From Osedax fenrisi (lineage: Eukaryota > Annelida > Polychaeta > Sabellida > Siboglinidae): a DNA stretch of 64,000 nucleotides. The DNA is taken from positions 32,387,528 through 32,451,527 of the forward strand of contig OZ025243.1 in the NCBI GenBank assembly GCA_964019155.1, in the 5' to 3' direction. Position numbers and translations under genes: made by a program. How positions within the stretch are numbered: position 1 is the first letter of the stretch; every line of letters begins with the position of its first letter. Shown in pieces: positions 10,719-16,807 of this stretch. Below the pieces are notes generated by a model. It made no database searches, had not been told where the DNA came from, and saw only the letters and a program-made list of their open reading frames with translations.

Positions 10719-13700
10719 TTATGGACTATTTGTCATATTATAATTAATTAAATATTATATAATTAAAAAAAGAAATAACATAATTAATTTAAATAATTAA
10801 TTAAACTAAATATTAATTAGGTATTATAGAAGATATACCTACCTCAAGTGGTTATTATGATTATATATATATATTAATGATAACATTCGCATATAATCTA
10901 AAGTAATAACTATATTAATATATAATTAATAATCAAATATTGAATAGATTCGAGCATTGACATTGGCCCTTTAAACACTAGAGGTTTTTAAATTATTAAA
11001 ATATGTAAATTGTAATGAATACCTGTTTATATTATATAATATATATAAATATTTCAAAGTATACAAATTATAAAAATAAACTCAATTTAGTATTAGTCAG
11101 TTATATTAACACAGTCACTATATTAATCTTACACACTTAAATATAATATATCATTTTTATAATATAATCTAATAAATATTTCATCTTTAACTGATTAATT
11201 AATATATTAAATATAGTAAATACTAAAAAAGTAAATTTATCTCTTTTTCGTGGATCGGACAACATATGATAACTATTTTTTATAAGGAATATGTCTTCAA
11301 TGAGGGAATAACGATAAGGATATCACTTAGAAAAGCAATAAGATTATCATCACTAAATGGATACGTTTGTTTATAAGACGAGAAGATATATGCTATGAGA
11401 TATTGGTATATGATGAAGAGGAGGAAATAACTGGTTTAAACGATATACATGTTGAGGAAACAGGGGAGCTATGACCTATGACCTATACTTTGTTAGGCGT
11501 GAAATACTGATCGGTGTGTAATGTTTCGGTAAAGTGGGTGATGTATAGGGAGCCATTGAAATAGTGGGGTTACGTTGGTAATAGTGGCGAGGGGTATGAG
11601 GTATGAGTGAATATTGACAACCTGTTGACGATTATACAGATGGTTAGGTAGCGATTATGGTAGGGGGGATTTCGGTTAATTCTAAAATGAATTCTATTGG
11701 ATATGTTCAAATAGTTGGAAATAAAATTACAAAGATATATATGAGTATTAAGCAATTTATATTTGAAGATAAAGTAGATGATTTGATTATATACAATATA
11801 TTTCGAGATAAGTTTTTGGAGTGGTGAATCGATATAATAGCTGGGCAGAGGCAAGGCTATCAACCAAATATATTGAAAATATAAGTCTTATTTAATATAT
11901 TTTCTGCAGGGATTGGGTGAATTATATCATATTATGTTTGAATCGATAATAGATCAGAAAGGATATCGAGTTTCATGTAAAATAATATATATATATATAT
12001 ATATATATTTATTTTTTATTTTAGTCCCATGACTCTTGAATCGTAGGGGGGTCATTTCGCTCGCTTTCCCAACAAATCTTCTCCATCCTTCTCTATCGTT
12101 TACCTTTCTTAGTAGTTCACAGATTGATTTATTTGTTCACTTATTTATATTTGTCAACCAGTTATTCCTCGGTCTTCCTATTCCTCTAGTACTTTCTATT
12201 TTGCCTTTAAGAATTTTCTTAACCAAGTTTTCATGTCGTATGTGACGAACATATTTTAGCTTTCTTCTCTTTATAGTGCTAATGAGAGGTTCATATTTAC
12301 GATCTGATTTAATATTTCTTTGACATATTTATTAGTTTTATGTAGGTGATATGTTATAAATAATAGTCTTATATGGGCATTATTATCGAATGCTTGTATC
12401 CTTTTTTCCTCTATTTCCGTTATGGCCCAAATTTCGCACCCGTATAGCATTAATAATAATATCAGTGACTTGTATAGATTGTATTTGACAGGAAATGTGA
12501 TATGTTTTTGCTGATCCATATTTGTTCTAGTCTCAACATTGCCGACGTAGCTGTAGCGAACCGAACTCATAGTACATTAGATGATACTTCATCAGATTTT
12601 AGTGTTGTACTGAGATATTTGAAGGTATTTACGTCTTCAAGTAGCATTCTGTCTATAAAGATTGATGCGTTTTCATTATTTACCATTATCTTTTATTTAT
12701 CTTTACCTTATTTCATCACATATTCTTTGGAAGCTTCGACAAGTATTTGTCTAAGTTCTTATAATTCAGCAATGCTACCTGAAATGATATATATATATAT
12801 CGTCGGCGAATCTAAGGTTGCTGATTTCTCTGCCACCAACAGATATAGTTGATTTGTGGTTTTGAAGTGTATCTTGCATAATTTGTTCCAGAAATATATG
12901 AATAACAGAGGCGATATTAGAGAAACCTATTTTAATCTAACTGTAGTGTGAAAAATTCTCCTGTCATGTTATTTAGTATTATAGCACTATTTAAATTATC
13001 ATATATTATATATAATTATTCTATTATATTTATAATTTCTTATGATATGCCGAAATTTTCTATTCAGCTCCTTAATACTTTATGCCATATTCTCTAGACA
13101 GTTTTTTATGATTAATGAAGTTGTATACTTCTTTATACATCTTTTTGAATTTTAATGTGATTCTCAATGACGATTCAGCTGTTAAGGATTTGTTCAATAG
13201 TACTAATTGATTTTTGAATACCGATTGATAGTATTTGTTCAGTCTCGAGATGTTAATCTATTTAGTATTATTCTTAATAGTGTTTTGCTCTGATGAGCCC
13301 AGCAAACTATAACATCATATTTAAATACTTATTAAAGCATTCATTTTTAATTAGATTTTCGAAAATTCTTATTTAAAATCTGCTTTTAAATCTACTGCTT
13401 TAAATCTGATCACATTATGATAGGTTTAAATAGTGACAAATGTTTTAAACATGTTTAAGAAAGTTTAAATTTTTATTTATATCTGATTAAAATTCTGATT
13501 TAGTACTGATACATTTCTGATTAAAATGCTGATTTATTACTGATTTATTTTTGATTTAAATTCTGATTTATTAATGCTTTATATGTGAGAAAAACTATAT
13601 AGATATATAAAGATATATATATATATATTATACATAATGGGTCATTCCATATATACTGAACCATGTAATGGATAAATGTTGTATATTGTATCGTCGTGAT

Positions 13701-14259
13701 ACCAGCGCACGAATGCCTACATACGCTAGTACATTTATGCAGCCACGTGCAGACGGCTGCAGATATATGAATATATATTTTAAAATATTTTAAATGTGAA
13801 TACAATTTCTAAAATTGATATTTATACCTATATTAATAGGTGTTATACTTAAAACGTTTTTAATACATCTGTCTACTATTATTATTTGCTGGGATTTATC
13901 AGGCTGAGTGTACGGTAGATGGAGCATTTTTTATAGTCACTATTTTCAGAATAGTAATTATTAGAGACTTTATTAGACATTGCCATATAACTGGCCATAT
14001 CTTTGTTTTCCATATGTTTTGTAATATTGTTGTATATATTTTAGCTGTGCGTTTTCCTCCATATCTTATCAGTTCGCTTGTAATGTTGTCACAACCAGGT
14101 GATTTATAATCTTTTAGCATAATTATTTAATTTTCAACTTCACATTCAAGTATTGTCAGTGGATCCTCGTTGGCAATATTATTATTTCGGTTAATCAATG
14201 TATTACTATTTGGTGTAATGAGATAATTATAGAGTTTATTACAGTATTCTGTCCATGAA

Positions 14260-14301
<42 letters not shown>

Positions 14302-14874
14302 TTATTTAACTGCCCGTGTGGCTCAGTTGCTAAGTTGTCAGAGACACAAGCATTAGGACACGGGTTCGAGCCTCGTCCGGACCATTAATTAATTTTATAA
14401 AATGGGTCTTAACATATTATTTAGAAGTGATCTTATATAATTGTGTATAAATAAACGATTGGCTCTCGTTAAAACCATGGATGCCTTAACATGAGAGCGG
14501 CTTCGAAGGGACATTAGATATGGTTATAAGTGAAAACTTCATCTAAGTTCCTGGATGGGATGAAAGGACTCCACCAAATAAAAATAAAAATGTATATATA
14601 TATAATAACGAAGATGTATAAATGAAAGAGTATATTTTGACGATAAATAATGATTAATGAATGCGAGTTTTATGCTGAATTACTTATGACGTAGGTTACA
14701 GTGATATTTATATTTTACTATTTACAAAATTGCATATTTTAATATTTAAAACTATTATTTAATTTATTATAATATGAAACAATACTTAGATTGGGGTAGC
14801 CATATTGTGAAATCAACTGAAAAAAATGATACAGGTTATTTTATTTTATAAACTTATTAAATAATTGTAATATA

Positions 14875-14917
<43 letters not shown>

Positions 14918-15223
14918 GGAATATACTATATTATGTTAATATATATATTTAAAAAATATGCAACTCAATTTAAAATAAATATTATACATATAATAAATGA
15001 TTATATAGTAAATATAGTTAATTTATTTAACATTTTATTTAAATATTAAAAAATATATATTATATATTTCATAGAAAAAGAACATTATTTTATCGAAATT
15101 ATATTCGGAATGTTCGGGATGTTTATATTGACTTATGTGTATATCAGTCGTATGAAAAATATGAATAAAATTATTCTTGAAGGTATTTATTAAAATATAT
15201 AGAATATACTAATATAATATATA

Positions 15224-15261
<38 letters not shown>

Positions 15262-15804
15262 TACTACAATATACACACTATAATCACTAAATCATATATT
15301 AATTGATTATAATTGTTAACAGAACATGAAAAAACAGGACTAGAATATAAACAAAGTATTTAAAATTTATATGATAATATTATTATATTATATACATATC
15401 GAGTAAACATATTTATATATTTGCAGACATATCTATAATTACTATAGATTATATGTTATTATATACATTTATAAAATTAAGTTTAATGTATTTTACATTT
15501 TATTATAACTCATTATATACGAATACAAACTGATAATTGATAACTCGATAATAAGTGATACTTAAATTATAATTAAATTAACTATTAATTAATATATTAT
15601 ATACTATTTACTATTTATTATTTACTATTAAATATAGCTATATTAATAATACATAACTAAATGATGATTTAATAATGTTATGAAAATTTAAATTTAATTG
15701 TATTATTATTCATTTAATTGTTATCAGTGTAAACAGGAAATTAATTATTATTTTATTATTTATATTTTATATTTCATAATTTAAGTTGTTATAATGTGTA
15801 TGCG

Positions 15805-15857
<53 letters not shown>

Positions 15858-16352
15858 TTTCACTTCTTAATATAACAATATATAAAAAGCCTAAATATGA
15901 TAATAAAAATTATAATTGTCATAATAATAATAATAATAATAATAATTATGATGATGATGATATTGGTAATGATGATGATGTATATGCTGATAATACTTAT
16001 GATGTATATTCATATGATGTATATTCATATGATGATAATGTTTGATCATTTTATAATTTACGAATTCGTAAATATTTATTTATTTTAAATGTCATATATA
16101 ACATTTTATATTTAAATTTATAAAATGTAAATATTTATATTTCAATATTGAATATTCGATAAATTGACATTAATATTTACTAACATAATATAGAATCGTT
16201 ATTAATGATATTAACTTCATATCATATTATATATATATATATATATATATACATCTAATCATACCACATTTACAGTCAGAGTGTCCGTGACATCAACTGA
16301 TTTTGCTGATACACAAAACGACACGCAATTTCAATACCCATCTCACGAATAA
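468..16352 (+). CDS. Candidate host gene: micro-exon single-pass membrane protein
   Basis: Best-supported exons are 468-497, 604-633, 4361-4390, 10210-10239, 10635-10661, 10821-10850, 10948-10983, 14790-14834, 15075-15182, 15323-15355 and 16276-16352. Weaker ones are 5962-5988 and 9897-9926. Every internal exon is a multiple of three (27, 30, 33, 36, 45, 108 nt), starts with two bases of a split codon and ends with one, so all introns are phase 1 and any exon can be skipped without shifting the frame. Acceptors are mostly TTAG and donors mostly GTTAT. The ectodomain modules are Thr/Ser/Pro-rich, followed by a hydrophobic helix, basic residues, and a polar tail with a stop. The start and signal peptide are not in view. 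Function is unknown. Micro-exon genes of schistosomes and bicycle genes of aphids are architectural analogues only; I see no homology to either. Introns hold SINEs, a MITE, a gypsy element and a LINE. No transcript evidence is available. Confidence 0.5.
665..966 (+). mobile_element. tRNA-derived SINE, near full length (copy 2)
   Basis: The head has an A-box-like TGGCTCATTGGCTAAGG and a B-box GGTTCGACCC set in a T-arm that folds (ACGGG/CTCGT stem, 7-base loop). The acceptor halves do not pair, so this is not a functional tRNA. The body is unrelated to tRNA and ends in a (AAATAACAATAAC)-type tail that runs into a (TA)n tract at about 967-1005. A (TA)n tract also lies just upstream. Five other copies are in the window. 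Pol III transcription from the internal boxes is expected for this class; mobilisation by a LINE in trans is inferred. Confidence 0.85.
967..2210. other. AT-rich intron-like sequence, no firm gene
   Basis: It holds the (TA)n tail of the SINE to 1005, a TTGATTGATTGA run at about 1012-1027 like the 3' tails of L2-type LINEs elsewhere here, and a less AT-rich patch at 1240-1420. That patch has a 16-bp perfect palindrome at 1336-1351 and an open frame of 68 codons at 1197-1403 with no recognisable domain. I would not call that frame a gene. Confidence 0.4.
2211..2437 (+). CDS. Orphan open exon with hydrophobic stretch and stop
   Basis: After an AAATAG acceptor-like site, a phase-1 frame stays open for 74 codons to TAA at 2435-2437. 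It has no ATG at its start. The second half is visibly less AT-rich than its surroundings. It reads as a polar stretch, then a hydrophobic run (ILILDVLLINIYFELFF) with two acidic residues, then a Ser/Thr-rich basic tail containing TSTSRYASSNNEQ. The layout, helix then Ser/Thr-rich tail then stop, resembles the end of the gene at 15075-16352, so it could be the last exon of a paralogue or an alternative 3' end. A chance frame in AT-rich DNA is a real alternative. Confidence 0.3.
2438..3430. other. AT-rich intron-like sequence with weak micro-exon candidates
   Basis: Three segments have AG and GT borders, phase 1 and length divisible by three: 2546-2575 (30 nt), 2634-2660 (27 nt, donor GTTATTACTAATA shared with 5962-5988) and 2819-2845 (27 nt, donor GTAAGT). 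All encode hydrophobic residues. Such matches arise often by chance in this composition, so I do not add them to the gene model. Nothing else is recognisable. Confidence 0.25.
3474..4170 (-). mobile_element. CR1/L2-like LINE, 3' end remnant
   Basis: On the minus strand, 4163-3960 and its continuation in shifting frames encode the C-terminal region of an L2/CR1-type reverse transcriptase polyprotein, with SLVFSRMEYYSSLLINLP and RSSIHKTYNLRIRYHSST typical of the segment after the RT thumb. Around 3740-3840 a trace of the family's GPKLRNSLP-type ending can be read. The 3' end is a TTGA-type tandem tail at 3474 next to a (TA)n tract at 3431-3470. EN and RT catalytic regions are absent, so it is a 5'-truncated dead copy. 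Confidence 0.6.
4221..4258. repeat. (TA)n microsatellite
   Basis: An uninterrupted TA dinucleotide run lies just upstream of the micro-exon at 4361-4390. Similar runs of 20-90 bp occur roughly every 1-3 kb in the window. Confidence 0.9.
4361..4390 (+). CDS. 30-nt micro-exon of the membrane-protein gene
   Basis: Preceded by TATTCATTAG and followed by GTTATTATAATTATAT, the same flanks as at 604-633. It is 30 nt, phase 1 on both sides, and encodes ITDGSSITD with a split Gly codon (G|GT) at its start if the preceding exon ends in G. The exon body differs more from its relatives than the flanks do. Confidence 0.5.
5290..5540. repeat. 20-bp AT tandem array inside the hAT-like MITE
   Basis: The unit ATTATTATAATTATTTATTA is repeated about twelve times almost without change. 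The rest of 5100-5600 is a degenerate extension of the same TAATTA-rich sequence. It lies between the two subterminal regions and probably varies in length between copies. Confidence 0.85.
5638..5762. promoter_or_regulatory. Four subterminal palindromic repeats of the hAT-like MITE
   Basis: The 12-bp palindrome GTTCTCGAGAAC occurs at 5648-5659, 5684-5695, 5720-5731 and 5751-5762, each preceded by AGATTTGAAG or AGATTTGAT. The first three are spaced exactly 36 bp apart and the last 31. In known hAT elements, short subterminal repeats bind transposase; that role here is inferred. The left end carries the inverted motif CAAATCT several times (4485-4580) with TTCGGTTCGG motifs instead of the palindrome. 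Confidence 0.6.
5800..6391. other. AT-rich intron-like sequence with one candidate exon
   Basis: Apart from 5962-5988, which may be a micro-exon, only AT-rich sequence and the (TA)n landing site of the gypsy element (about 6367-6391) are seen. A 30-nt AG..GT segment at about 6210-6239 is open only in phase 0, which does not fit the gene model. Confidence 0.4.
5962..5988 (+). CDS. Possible 27-nt micro-exon
   Basis: TTTCTAG precedes it and GTTATTACTAATA follows. It is 27 nt, phase 1 on both sides, and encodes CIKTTKNK. The donor and following bases match those of the segment at 2634-2660. Composition is AT-rich and the match could be chance. Confidence 0.25.
6392..7141 (-). repeat. 3' LTR of gypsy element A
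   Basis: 750 bp, identical in length to 9004-9753. The plus strand carries a G-rich patch at about 6452-6560 made of GTGGATGGG-type repeats. A 12-bp perfect inverted repeat (ATCGAGAAGTTC at 6684-6695, complement at 6767-6778) with a second inner pair (ATGATATG) could form a hairpin. Confidence 0.85.
7175..7804 (-). CDS. Remnant Pol: RNase H tail, integrase H2C2, C-terminal domain
   Basis: The 209-residue frame begins with VADALSK, the usual last motif of Ty3/gypsy RNase H. It continues into the HHCC zinc-binding domain of integrase (GHQGIDKTISKINETYTWLG, with CMVC near residues 137-140), then passes directly into a C-terminal segment with DVFEVGDIVRVTRR and ends at the stop. The D,D-35-E catalytic core that should lie between is missing with no frame disruption. 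The product could not integrate DNA by itself. Two deletions with the frame kept open are inferred. Confidence 0.75.
   Translation of the reverse strand: MVADALSKGQYMPDIEEEVEDYEGDIAELGIIDILPIMERGNLVLEQSKDMVIKNALVVAGKYDYVGRLVIKEGVLFEKREGHNDRLMVPRSLVIDVVRGAHEDNGHQGIDKTISKINETYTWLGKYRDIRMYIRKCMVCSKVKEYDVFEVGDIVRVTRRVVGKRELQNIWGDKKWIVIEKLVDNAVYRIKNNECVKSENIINLKRVIE
7891..8691 (-). CDS. Gag of gypsy element A
   Basis: 266 residues. The central part has a capsid-like arrangement (a WLNELDECVKLKG helix and a GESESVNTFIDCLLELGMEL stretch like the C-terminal capsid helices). A coiled-coil-like Glu/Arg-rich segment lies near residues 205-240. A CCHC zinc knuckle CYKCGKKGHVAIMC sits at the C-terminus. 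The start Met at 8691 follows the leader by about 310 bp after the LTR. The frame is intact, unlike that of the related element B. It ends with TAG, and the same frame stays open beyond the stop to the Pol remnant. Confidence 0.75.
   Translation of the reverse strand: MSVIVCMILRSGRVIYIKNSVELNNYSMNDLSYVRLDKFDGSTDVVRWLNELDECVKLKGLKENDAASFACYHVKGEAKIELMMMLGNDMINITKLKECLRERNALSRCKSAIIYDIMARKQGESESVNTFIDCLLELGMELRVMEGSWEEVIIESIRNNILSVELRRGLIGLGKTSIKELRKYSVKWENVGEMISEEVCYKVDVRELGISKVSTLEDRIRHLEISNREYEEKCRELESMISSGSRREVVCYKCGKKGHVAIMCRS
8692..9003 (-). other. Leader of gypsy element A with PBS and tandem repeats
   Basis: Next to the LTR end (sense strand) lies TTGGTGACAGCGGCGACC, placed where a tRNA primer-binding site should be; GTGACAGCGGC recurs after the 5' LTR of element B. 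At about 8815-8960 an imperfect repeat of roughly 30 bp built on CTCGTAGTAT..CGTCGTCTTCGC is present four to five times. The open frames across it on both strands are products of this repeat and are not genes. Confidence 0.6.
9004..9753 (-). repeat. 5' LTR of gypsy element A
   Basis: 750 bp, TG..CA termini on either strand, about 99 % identical to 6392-7141 by eye. It has the same G-rich patch and hairpin. Promoter elements cannot be assigned with confidence. Confidence 0.85.
9754..10209. other. AT-rich intron-like sequence with one candidate exon
   Basis: After the target-site TA bases, an unusual patch at 9810-9880 has several runs of G. A possible 30-nt phase-1 micro-exon lies at 9897-9926, and a (TA)n tract at 10157-10188 precedes the next firm exon. 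Confidence 0.4.
9897..9926 (+). CDS. Possible 30-nt micro-exon
   Basis: TTTATTCCAG precedes it and GTTGATTATT follows. It is 30 nt, phase 1 on both sides, and encodes SIVCKSFWI. Length and phase match the gene's other exons, but the residues are not Thr-rich and the acceptor differs, so it may be chance. Confidence 0.3.
   Translation, partial: KVLFVRVSG
10210..10983 (+). CDS. Cluster of four micro-exons (10210-10239, 10635-10661, 10821-10850, 10948-10983)
   Basis: Lengths are 30, 27, 30 and 36 nt. All are phase 1 on both sides, end in G, and have no stop. They encode SMTSSSKNT, EKEHTTMT, IIEDIPTSS and SSIDIGPLNTR. Acceptors are TTATTAG, ATAATTAG, ATTAATTAG and TGAATAG. Donors are GTTAAA, GTTATA, GTTATT and GTTTTT. 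The third is flanked by TATTAATTAG and GTTATTATGATTATATATA, matching the flanks of 604-633 and 4361-4390. Polar Ser/Thr-rich modules like these would suit an extended, O-glycosylated ectodomain (inferred). Confidence 0.5.
10492..10518 (+). pseudogene. Dead micro-exon copy
   Basis: Flanks ACATACTCATTAA and GTTATTAAAAAATTA match those of the live exons (compare GTTATTAAAATTA after 468-497), but the acceptor AG is AA here and the 27-nt body contains an in-phase TAA. It looks like a duplicated exon that has decayed. Confidence 0.4.
10665..10714. repeat. (TA)n microsatellite
   Basis: About 50 bp of TA repeat directly follows the donor of the 10635-10661 exon. Confidence 0.9.
11230..11950 (+). pseudogene. 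Decayed retroelement-like coding remnant
   Basis: This less AT-rich block has two long open stretches without usual starts. About 11335-11472 reads KWIRLFIRREDICYEILVYD then an acidic tail, ending in TGA. About 11655-11828 reads GISVNSKMNSIGYVQIVGNK then DDLIIYNIFRDKFLEW, which resembles the C-terminal half of a retroelement aspartic protease (the region leading to the ILG-like motif). The catalytic D-S/T-G is not found. Assignment is tentative. The overlapping minus-strand frame at 11570-11863 shows no domain. Confidence 0.3.
12015..14250 (-). mobile_element. RTE-like LINE, decayed, inserted in an intron
   Basis: Read on the minus strand, the RT start is at 14120-13899 (LKDYKSPGCDNITSELIRYGG, then WPVIWQ). 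A degenerate FADD box lies at about 12830-12800 (ISNLRFADDIYI). The C-terminal LMLYGCEIWAITEIEEKRIQAF segment is at 12500-12410. The 3' end at 12015 reads CCCCCCTACGATTCAAGAGTCATGGGA, nearly the same as the 3' end of the copy at 36860. The endonuclease domain is missing and the frame is broken many times. The surrounding host gene is on the opposite strand. Confidence 0.7.
14262..14298. repeat. (TA)n microsatellite beside the SINE
   Basis: TA repeat of about 37 bp immediately upstream of the SINE copy at 14308. Confidence 0.9.
14308..14590 (+). mobile_element. tRNA-derived SINE, near full length (copy 3)
   Basis: The head has TGGCTCAGTTGCTAAGTTG (A-box-like) and GGTTCGAGCCTC (B-box). The body matches 665-966 throughout except for a short deletion near the GAGCCATATATGG block. 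The tail AAATAAAAATAAAAA runs into TATATATATA. It lies in the intron upstream of the 14790-14834 exon. Confidence 0.85.
14790..14834 (+). CDS. 45-nt exon, last ectodomain module
   Basis: ATACTTAG precedes it and GTTATTTTATT follows. It is phase 1 on both sides and encodes WGSHIVKSTEKNDT. A split Asp codon forms at the start if the preceding exon ends in G, and a split Glu codon (G|AA) joins it to the membrane exon. Composition is less AT-rich than the introns. Confidence 0.5.
15075..15182 (+). CDS. 108-nt exon encoding the transmembrane helix
   Basis: TTTCATAG precedes it and GTATTTATT follows. It is phase 1 on both sides with 35 codons and no stop. A short polar start (KEHYF) leads to the hydrophobic run IIFGMFGMFILTYVYI, then the basic stretch SRMKNMNK, which by the positive-inside rule puts the C-terminus in the cytoplasm. 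The two glycines spaced four apart could favour helix packing. The preceding Thr-rich modules would then be extracellular. Confidence 0.55.
15323..15355 (+). CDS. 33-nt cytoplasmic exon
   Basis: TTGTTAACAG precedes it and GTATTTAAAA follows. It encodes HEKTGLEYKQ with a split Glu codon at its start, and ends with A, which with the TC of the terminal exon gives ATC (Ile). Phase continuity with exons on both sides supports the model. Confidence 0.45.
15894..16045 (+). repeat. (AAT)n/(GAT)n tract with an Asn/Asp/Tyr frame
   Basis: Trinucleotide runs and a repeated ATTCATATGATGTAT unit give an open frame encoding poly-Asn, Asp runs and repeated YDVYSY to a TGA at 16045. The upstream part of the frame is only a (TA)n tract. 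It lies between two exons of the gene in the same strand but in a phase that does not fit the junctions I infer. I take it as an intronic microsatellite, with an alternative tail exon as the other option. Confidence 0.5.
16276..16352 (+). CDS. Terminal exon: cytoplasmic tail and stop
   Basis: A strong acceptor (CACATTTACAG) precedes it. The phase-1 frame runs 24 codons to TAA at 16350-16352, encoding a polar tail containing TSTDFADTQNDTQFQY. Base composition is far less AT-rich than the surroundings. AATAAAATG directly overlaps and follows the stop and may be a polyadenylation signal. It joins the 15323-15355 exon in phase. Tyr and Ser/Thr residues could be phosphorylation sites; this is inference. 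Confidence 0.5.
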
Positions 16353-16509
16353 TAAAATGTATATGACATATTATATATTTTATTAATACAATATATATTA
16401 TTTTACATTATATATATATATAGAGTACAATAAATTACAAATATTAATATATGGATAAGTTAACATGTAAGCTTAAATTAGTTAAATATACGATTGCATT
16501 ACTTCATTA

Positions 16510-16807
16510 ATTTTTTTTTGTTATTTTTATTTGATGGAGTCCTTTCATCCCATCCAGGAACTTAGATGAAGTTTTCACTTATAACCATATATGGCTCTAA
16601 TGTCCCTTCGAAGCCGCTCTCATGTTAAGGCATCCATGGTTTTAACGAGAGCCGATCATTTATTTATACACAATTATATAAGATCACTTCTAAATAATAT
16701 TTTAAGACCCATTTTATAAAATTAATTAATGGTCCGGACGAGGGTCGAACCCGTGTCCTACTGCTTGTGTGTCTGACGCCTTAGCCACTGAGCCATACAG
16801 GCAGTTA
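16510..16807 (-). mobile_element. tRNA-derived SINE, near full length (copy 4)
   Basis: On the minus strand it has the complete head (CTGCCTGTATGGCTCAGTGGCTAAGGCG) with an A-box closer to consensus than in other copies, the B-box GGTTCGACCC, the full body and a tail ending in AAATAACAAAAAAAA. This copy is probably nearest to the source sequence. Confidence 0.85.

Noticed and set aside
15794..15893. Start of an ATG frame in (TA)n before the Asn/Asp tract
   Set aside because: It is only YIYIYI from the microsatellite.
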